From NCBI GenBank assembly GCA_032718475.1, contig JAUCBJ010007512.1, positions 1 to 64,000 on the forward strand: 64,000 nt of DNA, in the 5' to 3' direction. This document shows, one piece after another, positions 32,476 through 42,825 of the stretch. Within the stretch, counting starts at the first letter, position 1. Every line of letters begins with the position of its first letter. The translations under genes were made by a program, and so were the position numbers. The notes under the pieces were generated by a model that saw nothing but the letters and a program-made list of their open reading frames with translations, did not search any database and had not been told where the DNA came from. This DNA comes from Nemertoderma westbladi (lineage: Eukaryota; Xenacoelomorpha; Nemertodermatida; Nemertodermatidae).

Positions 32476-32982
32476 TCCTGCATCTTTCCGATTGATTTGC
32501 TATAGGTGGTAAGCTACCTTATGGTTGCTATTGAATACAGTCCTCCTTACGGATGGATTTAATCTGTATTCTAATACAGTAGCAGTTATGACCTGTACTG
32601 CAAACGAATGTTATTGTATATGTGTTTAACATCCATAGATTGTATAAATTATTAAGTAATCAAACAGGACTAAGGATGATCCAACTCTATAGCAAATGGA
32701 GTGGAACAAATGAATTCGTGAAAATGAATTGAAAAGAAACGAATTCATTTTTTCCGCTCCATTTGCTATAGAGTTGGATCTTCCTTAGTCCTGTTTAATT
32801 ACTTATAATTTATACAATCTATGGATGTTAAACACATATACAATAACATTCGTTTGCAGTACAGGTCATAACTGCTACTGTATTAGAATACAGATTAAAT
32901 CCATCCGTAAGGAGGTCTGTATTCAATAGCAACCGTAAGGTAGTTTACCACCTATAGCAAATCAATCGGAAAGATGCAGGTA

Positions 32983-33053
32983 CCTCCGTGGTGTAGTGGT
33001 TAGCATACCTGAACGTTTATCGGGAGACGCGGGTTCGATCCCCGCTGGTGTCG
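32983..33053 (+). tRNA. tRNA-like sequence, anticodon loop GTT, in palindrome right arm
   Basis: Inverted partner of the tRNA-like block at 32405-32475. It has the canonical B box GGTTCGATCCC and the same anticodon loop, but its acceptor stem is worse (starts ACCTCCG, ends TGGTGTC). The same C33 anomaly is present. More likely a tRNA-derived repeat than a gene. Confidence 0.4.
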
Positions 33054-33587
33054 AATTCATTTTTTCCGCTCCATTTGCTATAGCGTTGGATCATCCTTAG
33101 TCCTGTTTGATTACTTAATAATTTATACAATCTATGGATGTTAAACACATATACAATATATATCATATTTTTATAAAATATATATTTTTTAAATTTATGC
33201 CATAAATTTGGAGAAATACAAATTATAATATTGCAAAAATATCGAGACACGTACAGTTGGGTGTTACCTTTGCAAAAGTTTTACTTTCAATTACAAACTT
33301 GTACAAAATTTATACCGTAATATGTATATGGGTTATCCTGTTATGGGGTATGCCATAATTAATATCTATAAGCTTATATACGAACTTTTTGTTATTATTA
33401 TACACTATACAGTTGTGTTTTATTTTCTATATTATCATTTATTGAGATACCTTTTATGTAGTCCAATCATGGCGCTGTACCTGCCACTTTCTGCTTATAG
33501 TTTTTGCGTTCTCCACTCCATTGGTTGCTATAAATTGTTGTTCAGTTCACTCAGTTTTGTTTGTTTGTTTGTTTCTCCTGTAAACAG

Positions 33588-33745
33588 GGAGATATTCAAG
33601 GTGGAGGGGCAGCCACGGTTACTGCTCCATACGACACGCCTCCCAGCGGTGAAGCTATGCTGGCTCCTCGTAAGAGGGAACTTAGCGACATTCTACATCA
33701 AATAATGTCAATAACGGATCAGAGTTTGGACGAAGCGCAAGCTAA
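33588..33745 (+). CDS. PBX: PBX/extradenticle, alternative PBC-A exon B (conserved form)
   Basis: A pyrimidine-rich tract and AG (TTTCTCCTGTAAACAG|GG) precede 33588. The exon encodes a glycine/alanine/proline leader, then RKRELSDILHQIMSITDQSL and DEAQAK, the close PBC-A match to vertebrate PBX1. It ends in phase 2 at CTAA|GTAGGT (33745/33746) and joins in frame to 41125, giving the expected QAKKAALSSHRM order. It needs an upstream phase-0 exon with a start codon, which I do not see, unless the internal ATG at 33655 is used. Exon A at 31662 covers the same protein segment, so the two are alternatives. Confidence 0.85.
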
Positions 33746-35055
33746 GTAGGTTTCTTTAGCTTAGTCATCACACCAATGTATTGTGCACCATCACTCCATG
33801 CACATTGCACATCTAGCATTGCACTTACTTGCACTGCACGATTTAAATTTAAGTAATCTAATACTCTAATGCACTGCACTCCTTACTGAATGTGTGGTAG
33901 ATTTTATGAATATAATAATTTATTATGCTGCCTTGCAGACTAACCAAACCAGCACTCTCGAGAATGTAATTTATGTACGGTACTAAGGTTGCGCACTAGT
34001 ACGGTACCGGTACGCATATTTCCAATAGGGTGTCGTTTCTGCCTATAAAAGTATTTCTGAGCTTCTAATTGGCTGTTCCTTAAATCAGGTTTTGGAATTG
34101 TTTGTTTCAACTGCTTGTTTTTTTATTTGTTTCACATTTTTTGAAAAAGGCTCTATCTCACTAATATTTTTAAAATTTAGCTAAGTATTAAGTAATCTAA
34201 CTTTTTTTTCACTAATATCCAGAAAATTAGTTTAAAAAGTCTGTTTTTTAACGAATTTTGTGATAAAATAGTTAATAAAGGTCTTTGTTTAACTAATTTA
34301 ATTAATTACATCGCTTAGATAAAGGTGCTGATTTTATAAATGATTTTACCTATTTTACTAGTATATTGTCAATTGACCTTTTATTTAATATAGCCGCCGG
34401 TGGCATAAAGTCCGGATGAATAAGTAAATAAATCGAATCTATTGGAATACATTTCTAATTATCCAGATCTTTGCTACTCGTATTTTTCGATGTAATATGG
34501 CTAACCGTATAACGCAAGAAAAAATTATGATACTATCTATCGATCAATTTGCTTCAAATATTTAAAAATTTAGTGCTGGCACTAACAATTTTCACCCACC
34601 GCCGAAAAATGCAAGTTTGAGAGCTCTTATGCACTTTTTTCTTGATCCATTGAATTCAGAACCCTCAAACACGTATAACGCTAACGCAAGAAACAAGATG
34701 ACACAATTACTTGATTTATTTGATGGGTTTTAAAATTTGGTGCTTGCGCCTCATTTTGCACTTACTTCTGAAAAATACATGTATATGAGTTGTCTAGTTA
34801 GATAATTATTTATTCAATTGAATTCAGAACCCCCCATTAAAATCTAAAAGGCGAGAAATAAGTTGTCACAATCAATTTAACTATTGAATGGACTTTCAAT
34901 ATATCGTGCTGGCACCAAATTTACCACAGCGCACCGAAAAATACAAGTTTTATATGTCTGGTGCAACTCGTATATATTTAATCGAAATTAGAACCCCGAA
35001 AAACCCCTATTAATTACAAGCAAAACAAGTTTGCAGCTACCTACACAAATTTCCC

Positions 35056-35290
35056 CAAGCGAGCGACGAAAGTAAGCGAGCTTAGCATACAGGTACCACT
35101 AACTCAATCGGTGTGTCTGATGCTCTGTTGTTCTGTTGCTCTGTTGATCTGCTGTGTCTAATTTTAAACGTTAATAACTCAGCCAAATCTTGATAAAATA
35201 TATCCAAACTTGGTACATATGTAGTCTGGCAAAAGTTTAGAAATTTCCAAGTTGAATTTGCGTGGGGTCTTCGTGCAGCATCTGTGTAAC
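35056..35290 (+). repeat. Dispersed repeat family R2, copy 1
   Basis: It shares with 36449-36640 and with the reverse strand of 63390-63520 the landmarks AACTCAATCGGTGTGTCTG, TTTTAAACGTTAATAACTC, TCCAAACTTGGTACA and GGCAAAAGTTTAGAAATTT. Class unknown. Confidence 0.75.
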
Positions 35291-36448
35291 TGTCTTGCAG
35301 TTATAATAAATTTACCTATCCAAAAATTATTAGGCTTGGCATCAGCTGGTTGCTAGGAGACTAGAGGATATATCAAGTGGGTTTGAAATTCAGCAATACC
35401 GGTACAATGCAGCAATAATGTGGCCTTGGGAAGTGTGGTAGGCCGATTTCACCGTGGAGTCCTGCAATTGCCTGAGTGATGTCTGAATTGCGATATCACG
35501 ACTATTCAGCCATATCATGTACCGGTACCAGTACGGTACGGTACCTTTATCTTATTAAACATATGTTTTACAGTACGGTACCGGTACTGTTGCAGTGGTG
35601 CAGAGTTACTGGTACCGTCTTCAGGTTGTTGGCGCCACCCACCAATCATGCTCGGCAACTGCAACGGCAACCATGCAGCCATGGAAGTTTTGAAATTATG
35701 CGGACTTTAGACAGACTGACAAATTGTCAGGTTGTACAAGCTGACCTTTATTCCATGTTCCGGTATCCATTACTGCACTATGTACCCCTACAGCCCAATA
35801 CTGCAATACCCAACAACGTTTTGGGATTGTACCGGTACTCAATCAACTCGCCATCAAGGCCACCGCCTCTGTCTGTCGCAGTGTCGTTGGCGACCTAGAC
35901 TTTTGGTATCGCTACTGCGCTAGCGCTACGGGCAAACTGTACTAACCGATGAGCGAGACCCGAGGACTGAAGAATGCATTGACTTTTTTGATTAGTTTGA
36001 CTGTGGACTTCTATGACATCAATGCCAAGCTACCAATGCGAAAGTTTTTTTTAAGTTTTTTAAGTTTGGTTGAATTTTCTTAATTATTTATTTAAATTTC
36101 TTAAGTACCGATTTTGGGATAGATTTGCTCAATTTTAATCTGTATCTAATAACTGACCCTCGTTCTGCGCGATTGCCCCACGAACGTGTCGGTATTTTCC
36201 CACCAGGATAAACATATGTAAAACAAAAATGTTGGAATTTTAACTGCAATTGATTATTTGATTATTACAATTATTATACTAGTAATAAAAATAAAGTTAG
36301 AAATGTCCTACAATTCTACCGTGCAATGTAAAAAGAGCGTAAGTCGCATTTTACCAAAATTCACTTTTTCTGGGTCTAAAAAATACGCTCTATGTAATGG
36401 TATAATCCAGAACACCGTATTTACTCTAGTTCTCGAGATATCCAATGT

Positions 36449-36840
36449 GGGGCGAGCGACGAAAGAAAGTGAGCTTACATGTACCACTAACTCAATCGGT
36501 GTGTCTGTGGTTCTGTTGTGTTCAATTTTAAACGTTAATAACTCAGCCAAATATCGATGAAATCTATCCAAACTTGGTACACATGTAGTCTGGCAAAAGT
36601 TTAGAAATTTTCCAAGTTGAATTTCCGAGTGACTTTCGAGAAGCTAAAGATAATAGCAGTTTATTAATTAAATTAAAATTAATTAAGTTGGTTGGGGTAA
36701 AAACAGTATTTTCAAGCCTGTCTTTTAATGGAAATTAATTATTTTATTAGGGTATAAGATATAATAAATAATTATATTTAAAAGTTATACAGCTGTAATC
36801 CCCATACCCCATTCCATTATAGTTTTTAATTAGTTTAGGT
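36449..36840 (+). repeat. Dispersed repeat family R2, copy 2 (longest)
   Basis: The same landmarks as copy 1 continue into CTTTCGAGAAGCTAAAGATA, a TTAATTAAATTAAAATTAA stretch and ACCCCATTCCATTATAG. The minus-strand copy at about 63195-63520 covers the same span, so the repeat is at least 390 bp. Confidence 0.75.
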
Positions 36841-36967
36841 GATGTTGAAGAATTGTGTTTTTAATTGATCTAAACGTAATTAAGTATCAAAATGCCCTCG
36901 TCACTCTATACCTCCCTCATTCCTTGGCATACTGGGTGGTGCAGATTAAGTGGGCGGTTGAAGTGAG

Positions 36968-36983
36968 GGGGGGGGGGGGGGGG
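36968..36983 (+). repeat. Poly(G) run
   Basis: An uninterrupted guanine run of about 16 bases or more in an AT-rich intron; the length may be affected by assembly. Confidence 0.85.
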
Positions 36984-37719
36984 CTTAAAATTCTTTAAGT
37001 ACCGATTTTGGGATAGAATTGCTCAATTTTAATCTGATAACTCACGAACGTGTTACAAAGGTAACAGACCGTAAGTGCAATACAAAAGACCGCAACTACT
37101 TAAATTTATGCAAAAAAAAAAAGAGTTTCGAATAAGTTAATATAAATATATGATATCATTAATTCAACGTAAATTAACTGAGCAAGGAATGATTCCCAAA
37201 GCGTTAACTGTTATTAATAGTCTTCCGCCCAATTTTAAAGACACTTTCAAACTAATTAAAGTTAATTTTAATTGATAAACTATATTACTCAAATCGTTTT
37301 GTTTGAAAATTCGAGAATTGGTGTAGTTATTCCGCCATCATAGGGTGTATGTACCCTTGGAGTTGTGTATTGGAAGCCAATACGAGTTTATTGGTTTAGG
37401 TGTTTAAGTTTTGTAATATATGGTGATGGCGGAATCAACGAAGGGCTAACATGACTAAAACTGACAATAGTTAATATAAATATCTTAATTAATTAATTAA
37501 CTCATCATTAAATTTCTTTAAATACTGTCTGAAACAGCAGTTTGGAGGAAAACGTAAACAACTTTTAATCATTAATTATAGAATTAATTAATTATAGCTT
37601 TTATAGCTTGTTTAGCTGTTGATTATAGCTTTATAGAATTAGTAAACCTTCCTATTGGTGTGTATTATTGTTCAAATGACATCCCTATTTCCGAAAACTC
37701 GGGATCACGTTGAAAAGTG

Positions 37720-37850
37720 GAACCCCGGCCCCGATCCTAATTTTTCCATCCCCCATGAACGCATCTTCAGCCCCAGTGTCCTTTAAGATGCGTCTCAAAT
37801 AAGTAATGGGTTGTCCATGTCCATCATGAGGCTCTAAAGGCACCCTGATT
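37720..37850 (-). pseudogene. LINE C-terminal fragment
   Basis: The minus strand encodes GQPITYLRRILKDTGAEDA, closely matching GQPMTFFRRILKDTGLEDA near the end of LINE copies A and B. Only about 40 codons remain. Confidence 0.7.
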
Positions 37851-38385
37851 GTGCACAGGTGGGTCCCCATGGCGCAAGCAATTGCCTTTATTTTTAGATT
37901 ACTTTATTGTTATCGTTAATAATCGAAAAGAAAAAATAAAAATAATAAAATAAAGAATAAAAATATGTTAAGTAAATTATAATAATAAATAAATAATAAT
38001 AAAATAAATAAAGAATAAAAATATGTGCTTCTACAACGCATGTGTGCAAACCAACACAAAATATAACGTTGTAACTTTTTAGTTGGGATTGTTATATTAA
38101 GATAAGATATTAAAATTTAGTGTGTACGTCTAATTTTTTTTGTTAGTTAATTTTATTTAGTATGGGGCTCATCGTATTTGCCTCTCAACCTTGTATCTCA
38201 CAAACTATTTTAATACGTAATTTTATTCAATAAAATTGCCTTTTCACCTCTCCTATTCTCGCTGTCAGCCACTGGCACAGGGATACCAGGATACCATTTC
38301 CGGTACTAGGACTTTGCTGTTTTTGTTTCCAGTCTAGTACATAAGTACCAACAATACAACAACGAATTCAGTTCCTGACTGAAGG

Positions 38386-39225
38386 AAAATAGTTAGCAGT
38401 ATTAGTGCACACTGCACATCCACATGGAAAATAGTTAGCACTATTAGTGCACACTGCACATCCACATGGAAAATAGTTAGCAGTATTAGTGCACACTGCA
38501 CATTCATATGGAAAATAGTTAGCAGTATTAGTGCACACTGCACATCCATATGGAAAATAGTTAGCAGTATTAGTGCACACTGCACATCCACATGGAAAAT
38601 AGTTAGCAGTATTAGTGCACACTGCACATTCATATGGAAAATAGTTAGCAGTATTAGTGCACACTGCACATCCACATGGAAAATAGTTAGCAGTATTAGT
38701 GCACACTGCACATCCACATGGAAAATAGTTAGCAGTATTAGTGCACACTGCACATTCATATGGAAAATAGTTAGCAGTATTAGTGCACACTGCACATCCA
38801 TATGGAAAATAGTTAGCAGTATTAGTGCACAGTGCACATCCATATGGAAAATAGTTAGCAGTATTAGTGCACACTGCACATCCATATGGAAAATAGTTAG
38901 CAGTATTAGTGCACACTGCACATCCACATGGAAAATAGTTAGCAGTATTAGTGCACACTGCACATCGATATGGAAAATAGTTAGCAGTATTAGTGCACAC
39001 TGCACATCCATATGGAAAATAGTTAGCAGTATTAGTGCACACTGCACATTGATATGGAAAATAGTTAGCAGTATTAGTGCACACTGCACATCCACATGGA
39101 AAATAGTTAGCAGTATTAGTGCACAGTGCACATCCATATGGAAAATAGTTAGCAGTATTAGTGCACACTGCACATCCACATGGAAAATAGTTAGCAGTAT
39201 TAGTGCACACTGCACATCTAATCCA
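38386..39225. repeat. 42-bp tandem satellite, about 20 copies
   Basis: The unit contains GGAAAATAGTTAGCAGTATT and AGTGCACACTGCACATCCA. Because 42 is a multiple of three and the unit lacks stops in two minus-strand frames, it creates long open frames (312 and 280 codons) that are artefacts. Variants alternate CCACAT, CCATAT and TCATAT at the unit junction. Confidence 0.95.
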
Positions 39226-39384
39226 TATATATTATGGAAAATTATTACGCTGCTTTTGGTATTATCGTCCAATGTATTTTAAGTAAAGTTTCAATGTTTA
39301 TTCCCGAAACGTTATAAATTAGCTAAAAAGGCAATTTTGTGGAATAAAATAGTTTTGTTGCATGTCTTCATCACCTATATGATC

Positions 39385-40344
39385 GGTAGCTGATTTAGTT
39401 TATTTAATTTATTTTTTTTGTGAAGGTCAAGAAAAAATAAACTAAATTACGTTGTTCAGGGGATTAAGAAAATAGAAACAAGATAAACTAAATTAAGTAA
39501 ATTCTCATTGGTTGAATAAATAAATAAACTATATTAAGTAAATTCTCATTGGTTAAAAAAAAAATAAACTAAATTAAGTAAATTCTCATTGGTTGAATAA
39601 ATAAATAAACTATATTAAGTAAATTCTTATTGGTTAAAAAAATAAATAAACTAAATTATGTAAATTCTGATAGGTTTAAAAAATAAATAAACTCAATTAA
39701 ATAAATTCTGATTGGTTGAAAAAATAAATAAACTAACTTAAATGTTATTTCTGATTGGTTGAAAAAATAAATAAACTAAATTAAGGAGGTTTCTGATTGG
39801 TTGAAAAAATAAATAAACTAAATTAAATAAATTCTGATTGGTTGAAAAAATAAATAAACTAAATTAAGTAAATTCTGATTGGTTGAAAAAATAAATAAAC
39901 TAAATTAAATAAATTCTGTATGGTTGAAAAAATAAATAAACTAAATTAAGGAGGTTTCTGATTGGTTGAAAAAATAAATAAACTAAATTAAATAAATTCT
40001 GATTGGTTGAAAAAATAAATAAACTAATTTAAATAAATTCTGAATGGTTGAAAAAATAAATAAACGAAATTAAGGAGTTTTCGTCAATAGCGGTACCACT
40101 ACTGTACTAGGCCTACTACAGTTAAACTGCAGGAGTAGCCTACCTTGTAAACCATGTTGATATCAGAAATTTGAGGATCAGAATTTACTTAATATAGTTT
40201 ATTTATTTATTCAACCAATGAGAATTTACTTAATTTCGTTTATTTTGTTTCTATTTTCTTAATCCCCTGAACAACTTAATTTAGTTTATTTTTTTCTTGA
40301 CCTTCACAAAAAAAGTAAATTAAATGTGGCCTAAATCAGCTACC
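39385..40344. mobile_element. Foldback element with about 155-bp inverted ends and an internal CCAAT-bearing array
   Basis: The left end (GGTAGCTGATTTAG, then TTTTGTGAAGGTCAAGAAAA, GTTGTTCAGGGGATTAAG) recurs inverted at 40190-40344. Between the ends lie about 14 copies of a roughly 40-bp unit with AAATAAATAAACTAAATTAA and TTCTGATTGGTTGAA, starting inside the left end. No transposase. ATTGGT/CCAAT boxes recur in each unit. A target duplication was not settled. Confidence 0.78.
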
Positions 40345-40552
40345 CTAATATAACCCTCAACTGTTTATTTTTCATATTTTTTTCTGATTTATATGCATGC
40401 CATTAACGGTTGTGGTATATATATCCCTAACTTCTTTAATCTTCGTGTTTCTTTATGTTACCTGAATGTGAATATATTATGTATAATTTGATACATTTTT
40501 ATTATTTATATTTATCGCTAATATATTTCGTTCTTGAGACGCGTTATCTCGT

Positions 40553-40645
40553 AAATCAGACCTGATACACCGGCTGCCCTTAGAATATAGGATTGAATAC
40601 AAAATAGCTTTATTAACCTGGCTCAACCAATTCAAACGCGTCCTG
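40553..40645 (+). pseudogene. Short LINE remnant (CR1/L2-like C-terminal motif)
   Basis: The plus strand encodes DLIHRLPLEYRIEYKIALLT, the LHxLPxxxRIxYK motif found near the end of CR1/L2/Rex1-type reverse transcriptase proteins. Nothing else of the element is recognisable. Confidence 0.45.
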
Positions 40646-41124
40646 AAAACTGTTGAGTAGAGCATACAGTTTACAAATGCCTAAGAACTTATTTACTTTA
40701 GAGACACTATATATATTAAATTGTTGAATTTTAAGTCACCTTATATACCGTACCAATTGTTTTGAATCGCTCGTTAATTATTCTGATTCCGCTATTCCCT
40801 ATAGCTCTATACTACACGTAGCATTACGTGGCTGGTTTAATAATATATAATTACATTTCGTTTTGCCGTCGCTTTTGCTTCGCTTTTATAAATACGAACA
40901 TTTAGGGTCCGACACTTGATTTATATTTGCATTTGAACACATGGTAATGGTAAGTAAGTGCTGGTCTACGACTATCTATGCGATATGTCGGTATAGTTAT
41001 ACTATACAGCTACACTATTTATTTACATTTCCGGTCATATTAAATTAATTATTAATTTTTCTACCAATCCTTACCTTAACCCACTCCACCTCAACGAAAT
41101 ACTTGATAAACAATATATTTACAG

Positions 41125-41204
41125 GAAGGCGGCATTGAGTTCCCATCGTATGAGACCAGCCTTGTACGACGTTCTGTGTGAAATAAAACAGAAACATGGA
41201 ACAT
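41125..41204 (+). CDS. PBX: PBX/extradenticle, PBC-A exon 2
   Basis: An 80-bp exon after ATTTACAG and before GTGAGT. Entered in phase 2, it encodes KAALSSHRMRPALYDVLCEI followed by KQKHGT, matching the PBX1 segment after DEAQA, and exits in phase 1. Compared with vertebrate PBX it carries about two extra residues (HG) near the junction with the next exon. It accepts either alternative upstream exon in frame. Confidence 0.92.
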
Positions 41205-41344
41205 GTGAGTTTATAACAGAAGATGATAACGTACAGAAAGTCAATTTATTGTAGGCCCAACTAGTTTTATAGTTGTATTGTATACCGGTATATATATACA
41301 GTGTTAGAAAATATATGTGTGTCAAGAAAGCCAAAAGTTTTATA

Positions 41345-41460
41345 CTGAAATTTATGAAAACTATGTTCTAGAACACGAATTATTTTACAAAAATCTGGAT
41401 AGTTGAAAAATATGTTCTAGAACACGAATTATTTTACAGAAAAATATGTTCTAGAACAAT
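41345..41460. repeat. Short tandem repeat with ATGTTCTAGAACA palindrome
   Basis: Three copies of TATGTTCTAGAACA, two followed by CGAATTATTTTACA, spaced about 40-60 bp, in the intron between PBX exons. The core is palindromic (TGTTCTAGAACA). Confidence 0.8.
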
Positions 41461-41642
41461 TATGTAATAAGTTGCTCATTTTTGTTCTTGAATACGACGA
41501 CTTTATCGCGAAAGATGGCGCCTATGTTATATACCCTTGTATAGTCAAATAATGAAGAATTCAATAAATATATACTATACCGGTATATTAAGTTATTATT
41601 TCTTGATCCCAAAATTACACTATAATTAATTAAATTATTTAG

Positions 41643-41860
41643 TTCTCAATATGCGGACCACACAAGAAGAAGACCCCCCAGACCCCCAGCTGGTGCGACT
41701 GGACAACATGTTGGTTGCGGAGGGGGTGTCCGGACCGGAGAAAGGACCTGGGACAGGAGGTCCCGGACAGCCGGACAACGCCATAGAACATTCCGACTAC
41801 CGGGACAAGTTGCAGCAAATACGGATGATATACCGACAGGAGCTGGAAAAATACGAAACG
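41643..41860 (+). CDS. PBX: PBX/extradenticle, exon 3 (end of PBC-A and linker)
   Basis: A 218-bp exon after TTATTTAG. In phase 1 it encodes the segment with [28 protein letters not shown], a short glycine/proline linker and [20 protein letters not shown] ending LEKYET, matching PBX through the position where vertebrate genes have an intron. The vertebrate alanine-rich linker is replaced by a short glycine/proline one. The likely donor is weak (ACG|GTTAGC, 41860/41861), and reading on hits a stop at 41891. The exon end is the start of a tandem array that repeats this junction. PBC-B and homeodomain exons are not seen downstream. Confidence 0.9.
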
Positions 41861-42655
41861 GTTAGCGGAACAATTAAAATACGAAACGGTTAGCGGAATA
41901 ATTAAAATACGAAACGGTTAGCGGAATAATTAAAATACGAAACGGTTAGCGGAATAATTAAATACGAAACGGTTAGCGGAATAATTAAATACGAAACGGT
42001 TAGTGGAACAATTAAATACGGGAATTACGAAACGGTTAGCGGAACAATAAAATACGAAACGGTTAGCGGAATAATTAAAATACGAAACGGTTAGCGGAAT
42101 AATTAAATACGAAACGGTTAGCGGAATAATTAAATACGAAACGGTTAGCGGAACAATTAAATACGAAACGGTTAGCGGAACAATTAAATACGAAACGGTT
42201 AACGGAATAATTAAATACGAAACGGTTAGCGGAATAATTAAATACGGGAATTACGAAACGGTTAACGGAACAATTAAATACGAAACGGTTAGCGGAATAA
42301 TTAAATACGAAACGGTTAGCGGAATAATTAAATACGAAACGGTTAGCGGAATAATTAAATACGGGAAATACGAAACGGTTAGCGGAATAATTAAATACGA
42401 AACGGTTAGCGGAACAATTAAATACGGGAATTACGAAACGGTTAACGGAACAATTAAATACGAAACGGTTAGCGGAACAATTAAATACGGGAAATACGAA
42501 ACGGTTAGCGGAATAATTAAATACGAAACGGTTAGCAGAATAATTAAATACGAAACGTTTAGCGGAATAATTAAATACGAAACGGTTAACGGAATAATTA
42601 AATACGAAACGGTTAGCGGAATAATTAAATACGAAACGGTTAGCGGAACAATTAA
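41849..42655 (+). repeat. PBX: Minisatellite built from the PBX exon 3 end and its splice donor
   Basis: About 28 copies of a 26-28-bp unit, AAATACGAAACG (the last 12 exon bases) plus GTTAGCGGAATAATT (intron side); some units have an extra ACGGGAATT or ACGGGAAAT. The first unit is the real exon-intron junction. The array stops at a T-run that is the poly(A) end of a minus-strand LINE. Confidence 0.93.
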
Positions 42656-42825
42656 ATTTTTTTTTTGAAGTTACACCCCTTTAGGGGTAAGTATATTAAG
42701 TCCAGTATTAAAAAAGAAAAAGCACAATTAATTCTATATTTAAGCACAATAAATAGTTAGTAAAAAACAAATGTTAATGAAAAAAGAAATGGTTAGCGGC
42801 AGATGTTTTGCACCAGTTATCCTTT

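Larger units (their letters stand above)
32232..33165. repeat. Large palindrome with tRNA-like sequences in both arms (PBX intron)
   Basis: The left arm (about 32296-32725) is repeated as its reverse complement in the right arm (about 32746-33160), with a short centre. Landmarks in each arm: GTGTTTAACATCCATAGATTG, AAACAGGACTAAGGATGATCC, the tRNA-like block, TTTCCGATTGATTTGCTATAG and ACGGATGGATTTAATCTG. Part of the outer segment is repeated once more on the left at about 32232-32290. The arms look about 95% alike by eye. Confidence 0.85.
33746..41124 (+). other. PBX intron filled with repeats
   Basis: 7.4 kb between exon B and the next exon. Contents: dispersed repeats at 35056-35290 and 36449-36840, a G-run at 36968, a LINE C-terminal scrap at about 37720-37850, a 42-bp satellite, a foldback element and a second LINE scrap near 40555. 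No other gene is supported. Confidence 0.7.

Noticed and set aside
32405-33053. Functional tRNA-Asn genes
   Set aside because: The fold is good, but C33, an acceptor mismatch and placement inside an inverted repeat favour tRNA-derived repeats; kept only as low-confidence tRNA-like features.
33322-33705. 127-codon open frame upstream of PBX exon B
   Set aside because: It reads the polypyrimidine tract and exon B in the wrong frame; the PBX frame and splice site explain the conserved part.
38334-39272. 312- and 280-codon open frames on the minus strand
   Set aside because: They are created by the 42-bp satellite (unit length divisible by three, no stops), not by a protein-coding gene.
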